A stretch of DNA of 64,000 nt from Haemonchus contortus. Taxonomy: Eukaryota; Nematoda; Chromadorea; Rhabditida; Trichostrongylidae. Made by a program: the position numbers and the translations under genes. Under the pieces are notes generated by a model. The model saw only the letters and a program-made list of their open reading frames with translations. It was not told where the DNA came from and did not search any database. The DNA is taken from contig LS997565.1 in the NCBI GenBank assembly GCA_000469685.2, positions 12,458,505 to 12,522,504 on the forward strand, given 5' to 3'. Shown in pieces: positions 22,439-35,180 of this stretch. How positions within the stretch are numbered: position 1 is the first letter of the stretch; each line of letters begins with the position of its first letter.

Positions 22439-22616
22439 CTGAAATAGAACCGCTACAAGTAGACTTCAGGACAAGTCATATGATATGCATCCTTTCAAAA
22501 AGTACACAAAGTAGAATGATAACTTTGGGCTACAGCCAAAAACACTCGCAAAGACCAGAACGATGAATGCGAAAGATACTGCTGCTGCTATGTTCCTATA
22601 TGTATGTACCTTAGCC

Positions 22617-22810
22617 GTTCGTTTAGCCGATTCATTTCTTCAGAGCCTACTGTTCAAAGAGAAATGTACGGATATATTCAAAAATATTTGATCAGGATCA
22701 CTGGCTTACGGAGTAAAACAATCGTCGGAGTCTGCGAGTCTCAGCACAACGAACATCATTGTCGCATGATCACGTTCACACGACTTATTCCATCTATCTT
22801 CATAGGTAGT
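22617..22810 (-). promoter_or_regulatory. Conserved upstream block of paralogue C
   Basis: Begins 179 bp upstream of the gene C ATG; aligns with the A and B blocks. It is cut off at about 22814 by the inserted PLE fragment. Confidence 0.5.
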
Positions 22811-22814
22811 GCGG

Positions 22815-23285
22815 TGCAACCAATTCTGTAATACATACAATATGCATGGGAAAGAAAACGCTCCATCCTTCAGGGATGTGAGGGTTTCGCATAGAAATTT
22901 GGTACGGCGACTGGCAAGAAGAATCGTGGAGGCACGGGAAATATACCGCATCAGGCCGGAAATCAGTGCGAAAGAGGTGATGCGTGACCTACTGAGACTT
23001 ATTGAGTGATAGCACTTAACAAGAGCGGCGTCCATTTTCCCTTCAAGATCCCCGCCGACAGGCCCATTTCCCTTTTTTCCCCAATATTTCCGGTTGACTT
23101 GGTATGATTCGATGTGTTTTGTATTGTAACTGATAGTAACTGATTGTATGCAGCAATATATTGCAAATAATTAAGGTCTGACGAGGGCATTATATGCCGA
23201 AAGCTCACCAATAAAAGTAGGAGCAAAGAGCTTGGAAAAGTACACAACGACAAAAAATTCTGGAATAGTTGTTCGAGCTGAATGA
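22815..23285 (+). mobile_element. Penelope-like element 3' end
   Basis: 22842-23009 encodes the C-terminal part of a GIY-YIG endonuclease (FRDVRVSHRN, EAREIYRIRPEISAKE, ending at TGA 23007-23009). A tail follows with TCTGACGAGGGCATTATATG and CCGAAAGCTCACCAATAAAA, the tail type also seen at 4.7 kb. The homologous sequence of block B runs uninterrupted across this point, so it is an insertion upstream of gene C. Confidence 0.6.
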
Positions 23286-24937
23286 ACGTTTTATTCTAGT
23301 TTGTCGCCATGTTCCGAGCTAATCGGTGTGCAGGTACTCTTTCCCGAAACTCGCGTCGCTCTCGCTACACCCGCACGCGCGCGATGAAGGGAATGGTTTG
23401 AATACTCAGTGGAGCCGCCTCGGAAACGCTAGTACTTGCGGAGGAAATGCGGGGAAGAGTATCGCCACCCGGGTATTGGTAGTCTGCCGCTTTTGTGACA
23501 TCCGAACTTTTCCATACAACTACTCGGCAACAATCGTTCTCATCAGGAGTTACTATGAGTAAAACTCTCTGTATTCGAATGATCTCGAGTATGGCAACTT
23601 TTGCAAAAATGTCAGCTCATCGTCAGTTGTTTACAATTCACCATTTCAGCATAGCATGCCGTAATCTTCTGTAGACCACTTATTGTAAACATGCCCTACG
23701 CAATTTACATTTCTATCACGTCAGGGAATCGCTTCTACAAGAGGCAGATGAACAGTGTTGATTGGTTTGACACAAAAATTACAATGTTATGTATGAAGGC
23801 ACAGTTCACGATATTTTAGGGTCCTCCGAGTTATGACGAAAAATGAAAGAAAAGGTCAAAAATAGTGCGATAGAGGCGAAGAAAGCAAAAAATTTGTGCA
23901 GAGTAATAAGAAGTCTCGAAAAAGACGTAAAAAGAGGCAGGACGAGATCAGCTCTCGGAAAATTGAAGCAGAAAGGGTATTTTAACGGCTACATATACAA
24001 CGTGTTTCATTGCATGCGGGCGGGTCCTGGTGCGAATAGCTAACTACAATAAACAGAAGGCCCTTCGAAATTCATTCACTCATGAGTATAAGTTATTAAA
24101 AACAACGAAAACAACCTTTTTTACTTCTATTAAGGTAGAAAACTAGTCATATAAAAGACTGCAGCAGCAAAAGGGACAACAGGGAATAACAATAAAAATG
24201 AGGCATCACCTCAGCACCCAGCAGAAAGCTGATTGCATGATGGGTCCTGGTACGAATAGTGCAAACTGTATCACCTGGACATAACATCGGTCGATGAGCA
24301 TGGCATCCTATCGATTCGGTAATGGGGCTCTTCTAATGCCTTATTTGTTGGGTTTCTCGTCTTGATAGCGTCCTTTGTGTTATTCTTAGGGTCATTGGGT
24401 GGGAAAGTCACCTCTATTGTGAAAATATTCAAACAGAGGAGGAGAGCAGCCGATCGCTCGAGTGCAGTTCGCAGGGTCCCTGTTAAGTGCTCTCTTACCG
24501 TTTTGCGTTCCACCAGCAACCCTTGGGTTGTCCTTGTGAGCCACACGTTCTTACTAGGAAGAATTTTAGAAACCTCTATGATAATGTAGGCTTTTAGGGT
24601 AAGCTCTTTCTTTACGAACGACAGCATGGCCACAACTTTGTCAACACTAGAATTTCATGCTTTTGTTAGAGCCATGTTAACCATCACGTCGTCTTTTCAA
24701 GCGACGTTATTCCGAGTGAAGTAATCCCCTATCCTTTTCTGGATACAGGTGAAGTACAGGTGGTTCTCGATCAAGTAGATTCAATCCTTGGAAGCTTCTT
24801 TCTCTCAGTTGACAGTCTTTGGTTATACCCAAACCCTTAATCAAGTCTTTCCACCGAAGGGTCTCTGTTCTAACTGAAACGAAACCCTCGGAACATCAAC
24901 TAAGTAAATAGCTGAAAGGTCAGGTTAATGAACTGGA
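23286..24937. other. Block C flank and spacer
   Basis: 23.29-23.76 kb aligns with block B. After that, AAGGCACAGTTCACGAT near 23800 is a dispersed repeat, and GGGTCCTGGTnCGAATAG occurs twice (about 24023 and 24242). A 120-codon minus-strand frame at 24633-24271 has no recognised domain. Confidence 0.35.
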
Positions 24938-27235
24938 AATTTATTTATTTATTCATTTATTTATTTATACACTCAACTGAGTGCGCCACAACTGCACAGT
25001 AGCAAATAAACCACCAGTCGCCACAGTACAAGTGAGATAAGGAAGGGAGAGAGGACAAAAGTACCGATCTCCAGAACTGCAAAGAAAGTGGGTTCAACGA
25101 AGAGACCCTCATAACCAGTAACCACAGCAGTTGGCCAAGGTGCCCTCATTCCGTAAGGAGTCATAGGACCGAGTTGGAACTTCGGCACACGGGTACTTCA
25201 ACTTCCTTCGTGGAACCGACTTCAATGCTACTGGCCGAACGGCAAGATGTGAACTGTTGGGTCCGACGATCACCAAAATGGTGGAGACGGACTATCAGTT
25301 CAGAAACAAAAAAAAACTCAACAAAAAACGAGGACAAAAGAGAATAAATAACAATCAAGCAAGGAAAAAGAAAAGAAGTGAAAGCAACCCATAGGGAGAC
25401 ACAGAAGGAAAGTTAGGCTCGAGAGACAAAGTTATTAGAAGAAAAACGGCGATACAGTGGTTCTGTCAAGAGATTCCAGAACCAGTATGCATGATCGCAG
25501 GAGAAAAAGAAGAAATGTATATCTGAAAGGCTGTGAATGAAAATTCCGAGGCAAGGAAAATAACCGGAAAGGTATTCCAGTGGACACTGTTGTCACTACA
25601 TACCGCTACAGGTATAGCTGCTACCCGATCGATATCGATGGCGAACCACCTCAACAAGGCGATGGCAACATGATAATGAACAAGAGTCGATTATCTGAGC
25701 TTTGGCTTTGAAGATCTCGCCATTACTCGATTGTAGCACCTCTCGCGGAAGCTCATCGAGCCATCTTGCTGTCCGGAAAAAGAAGGAATTAAATGTTAGG
25801 ACATGGTTAAATCTTTTTATTCTTTCGCTTTGCAATGAGAAGCCGATAGATCTAACACCACTAGGCCGGAAGTACCAGTACTTACTAGCTTTGAGCTAGA
25901 TTTCTTCGCGAATTATGCGAAAGTAGAAATGGAATCACCTATGATACGTCTGTTCATTAAACTCATTAAACCAAACATTTTTAGACGATCTTCATAACTC
26001 GGTATCAGCCTGTACTCCGTGCCAGGAAACATTCTGAGAAACAAGATCCTCGTGAAAGTTCTCTGGACTTTCTCAAATTTAGCAATATTCTTTTTAAGCA
26101 CCGGGCTCCATACCTGAGAACAGTATTCGAGATGAGAGAGGACATATGCCTTGTACAAGCGAATTAAAATTCTATGGTAGTTTGTTAGCACATTGCACAG
26201 GATGAGAAACAAAACAGAGGAAGCTTAATTTACCACGCTGTCTATATGGGAAGAAAACTTGAGATCAGGGCGGTAAGTGAGTCCCAAATCCTTGGCAGAC
26301 ATACAGCGGGCAAGCTTGATGCCACGAATTTCGTAATCCAAAGGAGATCTTACACCGACGTGCAACACCGAACATTTCTTAAGGTTAATGGGATGACGCC
26401 ACAGCGTGGCCCACTCAGCCATCTTTACAAGGGTGCATTGAAGAGATGATTGGGCTTCTTCCCGGTTCTCCATATACGAGACATAGGTCTTAATGTCATC
26501 AGCATAGATTTGCGTTCTGATGTAATTAGAAGTTGTTATGAAAAGTGGAAGATCAATAGTGTATATGAGAAACAGAAGCGGTGACAACACCGCTGACAAC
26601 ACCAGTGTGACAATAGTAACACTGCGAGAAACTGAACAACATTTATCGTCATATGCCTAGCGCTTCGGTAAGATCTAAACCAATTTAGTAACTGCCCACT
26701 CATGCCAAGATCATGTAGTCTTGATAGAAGCCTGACTGACTTTGTCAAAAGATTTAGAAAGATCAATGAATACAGTATCCACTGCTTCCCCATTATTTAA
26801 GGCAATAGCCCAGTCGAAGAAAGTGTCACGAAGATTAAAAGCGGTAGAAGCACCACGCTGCTCTACTGGAAATACATTGAATCTGTTGAGCTGGGCCAAA
26901 ATCTTTTCTCTAATCAAGGCTTTATGGACATGGCAGCAGTAGGTAAGTTGCTAATAGGGCAGAAATCAGATGGGAGTTGGCTGTCGGACTTCTTTGGTAA
27001 GGCTGAAACTATGGATTCTTTCCAGATATCAGGTACCTTCCCGAGAAGCAAAGAAATGTTGAAAATGTGTGCTAATGGTTCGTATAATGAACGAGCACAC
27101 TTACGGAAAAGCATCTGGGGGATGCCATCATACGCTTCAGCCATGGCCGGCTTGAGCTTAGTAAGTACACTAAAAACGTCCTGGAATGAAAGGAAATCCA
27201 AAACAAGTAATAATTGATCCCGAACTGATTGCTAG
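24938..27235 (-). mobile_element. CR1-like non-LTR retrotransposon, 5'-truncated and decayed
   Basis: RT pieces in order on the minus strand: 27201-26914 (SFQDVFSVLTKLKPAMAEAYDG, then GKVPDIWK and ALPKK), 26917-26711 (VEQRGASTAFNLRD, VFIDLSKSFDKV), 26793-26630, 26602-26225 with the catalytic YADDIK and the thumb (WRHPINLKKCSVLHVG), 26212-25913 (LYKAYVLSHLEYCSQVWSP) and 25835-25660 (RTARWLDELPREV). Several stops and frame changes. The 3' end is a (TAAA)n-type tail, seen as TTTATTTATTTATT at 24940-24967. RT order and tail are as in CR1/L2-type elements; the endonuclease and ORF1 are absent. Confidence 0.8.
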
Positions 27236-27539
27236 TGTCCTAACTTAATTCGGTACCTTTAGGGTAAAACTCATGATTTTCCCGAAGTTTTCAACTTTTC
27301 GTCGTTATGCAGGCGATTGTAAAGCGTTATTTTGCGATTTTTCCCATTTGCCCCTTATTCAGAGTTAATCCCTTATTATCTCCTACGCTTATGATTTGCT
27401 TGCCCTTCTAGATCTTGTGATTACCAACTTATCACATTGAGATCACTTCAAAATTTTGTTGGACTAAAATTGCCCATGTTCTCTTGGATTATGGTTCTAT
27501 TGCTACGTAAGAATCGAATTCTGGATTTTCGATTGATCG
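27236..27539. other. Intergenic
   Basis: AT-rich sequence between the CR1-like relic and the 3' end of gene D. Nothing recognised. Confidence 0.4.
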
Positions 27540-27545
27540 TTTATT
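27540..27545 (-). terminator. Poly(A) signal of gene D (AATAAA)
   Basis: TTTATT on the plus strand, 74 bp past the gene D stop, at the position aligned with gene C. Confidence 0.5.
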
Positions 27546-27618
27546 TCATAATGTCATTCGTTCGAAGAATATCACAGCAACATCAATACATACACAAAGA
27601 GATCCCTGTAAAATCCAA

Positions 27619-28962
27619 TCACAACTTGATTCCTCCTCTAACTCCTTTACCCTTCTCCCAATTAATCCATACACCTGGCCCAAAAGGTCCAAATGGTGCG
27701 ATAGCTCCACCTATTCCGAATCCTGAAGGCGCACTTGGCTGGGCAGGTTGGGCTGCATTATTGTCAGCTCCAACTAAGGGTTTAAGTGGACCTGGTATAA
27801 GTGGCTTAACCACATCTGGTATTGGTGGTTTTAGTGGATTTGGTATTCCTGGTATGCCTGGATTAGGTACAGGAGGAGCAGGAGGTGCAGGCGGTTGAGG
27901 AGCTACAGGAATTGGAGGAATCGGAGCAGGCCAATAAGGTCCAGGCCAAGGTCCCATCCACGGTCCCAGTGGTGGAGCCCAGGGCCCACCGAATCCTAGA
28001 CCGCCATATACAGAACATACTGGTGCACAAGGAACACATACAGAAGGACCACAGAAGAATTTAGCTTTTCTGGGAGCAGATGTTTCAGGCAGCGTCGTTT
28101 CGGTTTCGTTTTCAGACAGAGGTGGCGCTTCAGATTGCAACGATATTTCAGGCAACGATGTGGTAGTTTCGTCTTCAGATGAGAAGGGTCCCGTTGTTTC
28201 AGGTAGTGTTGTGGCGGTTCCATTTTCAGACAATAGAGACGCTTCAGTTTGCGGCAATGTCTCAGTGAGCGATGAGGTAGTTTCGTCTTCGGGTTGTGAA
28301 CTCGCTGCAACATCCGCTTTGCTGGTTGCTCCCTCATGAACCTGAAATACTACGTAGTTATTTGAAACGGGTACATATTTATTTTTGCTGATTGTTGTGC
28401 AATTTGTTGTCGATTTAGGCGTGTAACTCATAAGTATCCAGTCCAAAATAATCTTTTTTCTTGATTGGCGCGACAACTCGTCTCAAATTGGACCTGTCAG
28501 ATTCAAGTGATATCCGTAAAAGTTTGTTTTGATTGAGCTTGGGCTGGAGTAAAAAGTATGCTCCTGCATCAGTCATCCAATTTGAGCACAGAATAAAAGT
28601 AAATGGGACATCGTCAAAAAGAAATGAGGTTTTCCCAGAGAGCCTTGGCAGTCAGTAAACCATCTTTATCCAGCAAAGAGGGTTTATACAAAAGGTTGAA
28701 GCGAAAGAGCTGGAGAGAAAAAAAATCCTAGTGTCCAGCACGGATGTTGCAAGCGGATTAGAGAAAAAGATTCAAAAAGGAACTTAATCTAGGGAGAAAT
28801 CTTTTTTGGCAAGTCTTGGGAAGAGCAGTATGTCATTGAACATTGACTAACCCTTTTCAGACACCGTATGGGCGAACAGTCAGAACTTACCCATTCCCTG
28901 GAATTTGGAAACGCAAGCGTAGGTCCTAGGATTGCAGCGATCAGGACGATATCGAGATGCAT
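27619..28962 (-). CDS. Secreted proline-rich protein with CX4CX2CX3C motif, paralogue D (divergent)
   Basis: Exon 1 is 28962-28891 (24 codons; signal peptide MHLDIVLIAAILGPTLAF; ATG directly after ATTTCAG; donor GTAAGT). Exon 2 is 28341-27619 after ATTTCAG, phase 0; 264 residues. It keeps the family plan: EGATSKADV start, four rounds of SEDETTTSLPE-like acidic Ser/Thr repeats, RKAKFFCGPSVCVPCAPVC with the same cysteine spacing, then Pro/Gly-rich sequence (GPWAPPLGPWMGPWPGPYWP, PGIPGIPNPLKPPIPD). It ends GFGIGGAIAPFGPFGP...NWEKGKG, homologous to the end of A. The cysteine spacing is conserved although the residues between differ, which argues for selection on the cysteines. Unknown function; predicted secreted. 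First gene of the array at its upstream side. Confidence 0.85.
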
Positions 28963-29130
28963 CTGAAATGGGACCTCCCATCAGTACCACATAACAAAAG
29001 CAGATTTCCGAGCACTCAGATTGGAACGAGTCCTACTGGTGCTTGGGAAGATAAGAACCGTAAGGATGATGGGAGCGATGTTGTTATTGTTCTACCCTTA
29101 TATGCACCTTGGCTTATTGCCCATCCTATT

Positions 29131-29278
29131 CATCTCTTCAGACTGTTCAAAGAGAAAAGGTTTCCCACGAATTTTGACAATATTTAATCAGCAAGGCTTC
29201 ATATTACAGACTGAAACAATGTGGGAGTCGCAGAATCTCAGCGAACGTCATTGTTTTCATTTGTATGTTCACACAGCG
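29131..29278 (-). promoter_or_regulatory. Conserved upstream block of paralogue D
   Basis: 169 bp upstream of the ATG. It shares GACTGTTCAAAGAGAAA, AATATTTAATCAGCA and TCnCAGnnTCTCAGC(G)AACG with A-C although the surroundings have diverged. Confidence 0.45.
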
Positions 29279-32200
29279 TTTTTTTGTTAATTTACAAAGG
29301 ATTTCGATGATGTAATCACATTTTCCATTCGGGATTGTTTTTTGAAAATCTAGGTCAACATGGCTATATTCCTAATGTTCCGGTTACAGGCCATGTTTTT
29401 GGACGAGGTTCATTGCTTTTCACGGAATCTTCTACGAAACGAAGCTCTCACCTGTGCAGAACTCCCAGTATAAAGGAGATTTCAATCATTTGCGAAAAGC
29501 TGGCTCCGGTACGTGGAGAATAACCAAAAACTGATTTTCACTAACGCCATGGGTCAGGGCATGGAACTTCAGCTGTTTGAATTTTCAACACTTATACTCC
29601 ATTGCAAATGGTGTACGCTCTGGTGAACCGTTTAAACAAGGGCGCTTCTAGGCATGGTCTGGAATGGAGACAACCTTTGGAGAGAACTAATTTACAGTCT
29701 CACGCGGCTATTATAAGTGATGGGATTACTCCTACGTGTTACTGTTTACCCAGCCTTTATGGTCTGTTTTTAACACACTTAAGTGCAGACAAGAAAGATT
29801 CCAATCGCACCCACCGAAATTCAGATGCTTCGAAACGAATAAGCTCCGAGCACCGCAGAGGACAGAAAGAAGGTTACGGTAATTGGCATAACTTCACAAG
29901 GCAGTTACGGTTGGGCTCTCGAGGGTTGGTTGGTGACTCTGACTCTGGTTGGCCCATAGGTGGTCATGGACGGCTCAGCAGCCCAGGCTGAGTGTTGAGG
30001 CTCTTCCCATTAATTCTTATCTGCGTAGCAATAAACATATCATAATAATTGTGTTTGGAATAGCGAGCAGCGAGATTTGCTAGAATTTTGCGGCTGTAGT
30101 AGAATTCTTTTTCACAGTACTCTTCATGTTTTTGTCTAAACGTCTGAATGATGAAGCCGCTCGTACCTAATTGATTCAGCTAACCAAATAAGGTTAGAAT
30201 GACGAGAAGACTTATCTCTTTAAACAGAAGAACGGTCTCGAAAATGAAACGCTGTTGACTATAATATAAAAACCCAAGCGCAGCTGAATTCAATTCGGCG
30301 ACTTCCGCTTCTTCAGCTGCTTCACCCTATCGGAAGCTTTCAGGGTGTATTTTGAATCGGCCAAACAAAAACAAACGCTCGCTAACCATCTGTAGTTCCT
30401 TGTTTCTCTATGGGATTTGAGATTCGAGGCATCGGGGAGGCACAAATGCACCAAACCACAACAAGCCAACCCTGATCTGGCACGGAATCGAAGTTTTCAG
30501 TAGCTATATTTTGGAAAATGTCATTTTCCGAAGTCTGAGCGGAGTGTGTAACCCTTCTAGTCGTACCTACGTCGATAAGTCCGTAACACCTAAGCGGCTT
30601 CCCAAGAAGCCACCTTCTGAACGTCATTTCGCACTTTTTCAACAAGCTCAAGGAACCAGCCGATGAATAGTTCACAGAAATCAGTGGTATGACCCTCCAA
30701 ATTGTTATAGATCACCTGAAACTTTCAGCCTATCGGCGTGATTGTAGGTGAGTACGTCAATAGTCATTGAAGGAGCTGAGACGGGATTGAATTACATTCT
30801 CTCCAGTCCAGGGGAATCCAGGGACATGAATTCTCCTGAAATGGCTGAAAGTTTTCTCGCCAATCTAGAGGAATCCAGGGACAAGAATTCCCCTGGAGTG
30901 GAGAGAACGGAATTATGTGGACTTCATGCAAGCTACACTGGTCTAGAATAATCGAGATCTATTTCACTGCTTCACGCCCTTTCCTACAATGTCGAAAACG
31001 ATCCGATGTGTGGCTAACTTTTCTATATTCATGCAGCAATTATTCTACTCCGATACTCATCTCTGCTAAAAATTCCTCGGCCTGTTGCTTCTGATCCCGG
31101 TCGGAGTCAGTCGTGTCGTGGAACCCTTCAGACGCTAACTGATCTCTTCAGTACATAGATGTTGACTCTTTTCCCACCCCCCGTCTTTCTTTCTTGAGAG
31201 AAGTTGGTGAAAGTGTAGTTGAAGGTGGGGATATCCTAGTGCGTTATGGCTTTTGGTTGGAGCGCAGGGAAGGAAACAGGGCCGACATCATGGGCGTGTA
31301 TGTAGTGATGGATAACAAGGTTCTGAACCTGTGGGAAGTAGTTTTTGGCTTATGACAGAGGAAGAAAGAAGCACTGGTGTGAAGGGAGTGTTGACCCCAT
31401 GCAAAAAGTCGGAATAGCAGAGGAATTGGCCAGTAGGATACTGTCACAGTGAGAGAACGCAGACAAGGGTGCGAAAAACAGTGGGTCACTCCGATGACTG
31501 TAATCGACGGGAGGGGGCGCGTGTCCTCCTCCTTCCTATGTTGTTCTCATTTCGAAAGAATGTCCTCCGATGTAAAGTCATCTTCTGTACGGTTCTAGAT
31601 GGAAAGCAGAGCTGACAAAAGCTGTGCGTGACTTCAAGTAAGCTATTGCATGCTCCAAGGGAACGGCGTTATGGCAATATGTGGTGTCTCCACTGCGCCT
31701 TTCTGCCAATTTTTGGGAAGGTCCGGAAGAGCCGACAGGCGGAGATGGGGAGAATTGGTTCCCTAAAAAGTTTGGACATTAGTTTCGGTTCAAGGATAGC
31801 GACAAAACAAGATAGATTTTTAACGTGGATAAAACCTATTTGGGAGATGAACCCATGACGTTCTGGATGCGTATGTGGCCTATTCAGTATTTTACGGAAG
31901 TCAGGCGATACAACTCAGTGTTTTCATTCTCCCAGACGACTCTTTTATCGGCTAGCTGCTCCTATGGATGGAAGGCCCGATTAGGCGTGGACACGTATCG
32001 GTCCAGAGTTCGGACCAGGCTAGTGCGATGGTGCGTCACTTGCTACTACAAGGCCTCACCCCGAGCTCGCACCTTTCGGTAGTGCAAGGGATAAAGAACA
32101 TGGTGCCTGGAAGGCGAGCATCTCTTCTAGAGAATTCATGAACTTTACCGCTGGAGAATCACATCGAAAAACAAGGGTTAGCCGGGAAGAGGGTGTCATC

Positions 32201-35180
32201 AGATGATATCTGTGACATAGTGACCATAAGTCCTTCCAATGGTTTCTGTGAAAATATGCAAATTAAAATGTATCTGGGCTAACAGGATCATTTACAGCCC
32301 CAATCATATCCTGATAGCCTCGAGAACCGATCGTAATCATGTAGGCTCGCTAGCGAACAATCGCAACCTGCCACATTTGCCTCATCCATCCCGGCTGTTA
32401 CACTTTCCGCAAGCCCCGTGGATTGTAACGCATGTTCCAGCTGCTGACCATCGCACTTGTTTTATTTATGAGCTACTATTACATATTTGTTTTTCTATTC
32501 ATAAACTTCTCATAGTCCGTAAAAACTACTCTTTATCTTTGCTATGAAAAATGATGTCTGTCTTGCCAATCCCTCTAAGATGCGCCATGGACTAAACCTC
32601 TGGCCATGGTAGCTCAAAACGCTGGTCGGCTTGAACCCTGACTTGCTGAAATTTATTGTGCGACCCTATCAGGTACATACATATGTGTGGAACAATGGCA
32701 GATAAACGTAAGGCTAGAAAGCTCAGATGATCTGTCTTGGGCTCAATCCAGGTACCACGCAAGCTCTCTGACGACCTGTTCCACTCCCCATTTTCGAAAG
32801 AAGCCTAGGCGAGGCTTCATCCATATCAGAGCAACAGAGTAGGAGACACCACGTGACCAGGTTACTCTTGGCATCTAGAATTCATCAAGCATTACTATTC
32901 AAGCATTGGAACACATCGTTTTGGAGGCTCCCACAGGTTCCCACAGAGACAATTTTTACTGCTTTTAATGATTTCCAGCGCTACTCGCTAACTTCCTTGT
33001 GCTATACTAGCACCCCATATCAGCTTGCCTGCAGGCCTAAGCATCTTCTCAGTGAGTTTTCTGCAGACACCTTCTAGCTAGACATGTGTTTCAGAGTCTT
33101 TGGCGCTAATCTTTGCTCTCGGCTTTGAAGATAGCTCAAAATCGCTCAGCACTCAGATGAGAGCAACATTTATCCTAGGCCAACGGAGGCCTATCATAGA
33201 CCTTCGTTTACACGGTGCAAATGCGTTTCAAACAAGCCTGCGTTCATACTCTGCCTTGAAGGTACAACTTAGAGCGATAGACCTGTTTCTAGCACATCAT
33301 TATCTCAGAGGCAGGGCTTGGTATCTGAGTCTTCTTCTTAGGATGATCCCATGACCCGCTAGAATAACACAAAAGGCGTTGTAGGATCGAAAGTGACCTA
33401 GATAGGGCGTAATAAGAGCCCTGAAATCGGCTTAGTCAGCTTCCAGTCATCGGCGGCCGAGGTCTCCCGGCGTTCCAGAGGCTGTGGAGGTTGCCTTTTG
33501 TCGCAGTGGGACCCACAGGTTCCACACATGCAGCTTACTGTAGCCAGCTGTAGGCAATGACACACACACACATTTAGACAATTCCTCCTAATGCCCCTTA
33601 CCCCTTAATGAACCTTCACCCCCTCAACTAGTTCCAACTCTTACGGTATTGCCGAATTTTTGCGCTTTCTTCCACGTCGACGCCCTACACCCGTTACTGA
33701 ACTTGCAATAGAAAATAGAAAATAAAAATTATAGTGAGCTTTGCTCTCAAGCCATGATAGCATTCTCTTCGTGTGTTGATTGATCATCCATGATGTGATT
33801 CTTATAAGCAATCAAATTTTTGTACAATCCTAGGTCGTATCAGTATGGGTGACGCCTTTCCAGCAGGTAAATCAGTTTTTGCTAGCTGAACCCTTTTAAT
33901 TCGTATCCGTACAGCAAGTTCAAGCTCCGTTACTTCTTTACCACTACAGCGTTGATGATGGCTGGTGATATTGTCATTACATTTAATGGACTTGGATAGG
34001 TAGGAAGACAACTGTCTGCCACCACATGGTACACACCAATTTAAAGACGTAAAATTGAAAGAAATGGGTTTTGAGGTCTGACAAAGTGTTCCTTTTCATT
34101 TTCAAACCATGGTTTTACGTTCAAGCGTAAAAGTTGTCTGTGTGCAATTGGCAGTTGTCAGTGTTCAATGGACAGTGCACCTTTGTGTTTTAACTGGCTC
34201 GGAAAAAAACTTTGAATTGCAAAATTCTTTTAGACCCAGCACAGTTCGTCAGTTCATTCACAAAGTCTTAGTCTTAACTAAATACTTCCCTTGAGGCCTA
34301 CCGTCGTCCCACCTTCCCTTTTGGGCACGCTACACTACGTTCTGTCCCATTTCCAGTACCTTCTCCATGAGTGCTCCGAAAGTCAGTACATAGTGTAGCT
34401 TAAGATAAGTATTCATGGACGTCCAGCTCTGAAGGTCGCTTCTCGGCTAATAATTGTCAGTAGCCACGTTGTCCAAGAGCACCCAAGTACCTACCCAATT
34501 CTCTGTGGTGCCAGAATGTGGATCCAGGCTTTCTCGGCTGATTCGACTTGTGTTTCTCATGCGAGTTCCATGGGACACCCTATATGTTGCCACTGACCTT
34601 TGTCTTTATTTGTTTTTTGAATGGTGCAAAGAAAACACTGACCATTTTGCCACTACCTTCCGTAGAATCGGATTCCATCATGGTCTACCTGGCTTCCTAC
34701 CGATTGTTCAGTGATGCATCAAAGTATTAAAGGCTCAGTTTTAAGCCTTCCTCCTACAATGAAGCTGTGGCAAAGATAGCCGGTGGGATACTGTCAGGTC
34801 AGGAAACGACCTCAACAAGGCGCTATATAGGCTCCAAAATCTGCTACGAACACGTAAGAATGGCCGTCTCCCTTTTTCACTTTTTCGAAGCCTCATATTT
34901 TCTGAAAGTCCTTCGATTTCCGCACTATCTTGGCCTTATCCAATACTCTGTACCACAATTTCTATTTTTTTCCTCAAGCACATACCCCAAAATTATCGTA
35001 ACTTGTATCTGTAAAGTGTACGTCGTTCACCTAAGCGCTGCTCAATGTTGTATGCCCTCACAATTTGTCAGATTTTTAGGGTAGCGTTGTAAAGCTGTCA
35101 CTGTAAGTGCGATTTCACATCTGGGCATGTCACTTCTTTCTCCACCTTTCCATTCCTAGACCTTTTCCAAAGCACTTACG
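29279..35180. other. Long stretch without a supported gene
   Basis: Only short frames. Noted: GAATCCAGGGACA(T/A)GAATTC twice at about 30811 and 30869; a plus-strand frame after TGTTTCAG at 33090 (SLALIFALGFEDSSK..., open to 33354) that might be one exon or a repeat fragment; a CA run at 33559-33571. A minus-strand frame at 30675-30382 has no known domain. Confidence 0.35.
33559..33571. repeat. (CA)n microsatellite
   Basis: ACACACACACACA run. Confidence 0.8.

Noticed and set aside
24271..24633. 120-codon minus-strand frame, considered as a PLE piece
   Set aside because: The words VREHLTG resemble a PLE endonuclease only superficially; no GIY-YIG, RT or cysteine linker pattern.
27437..27898. 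Plus-strand 153-codon frame over the 3' part of gene D
   Set aside because: Antisense shadow of the Pro/Gly-rich exon; Gly/Pro bias is explained by the opposite strand.
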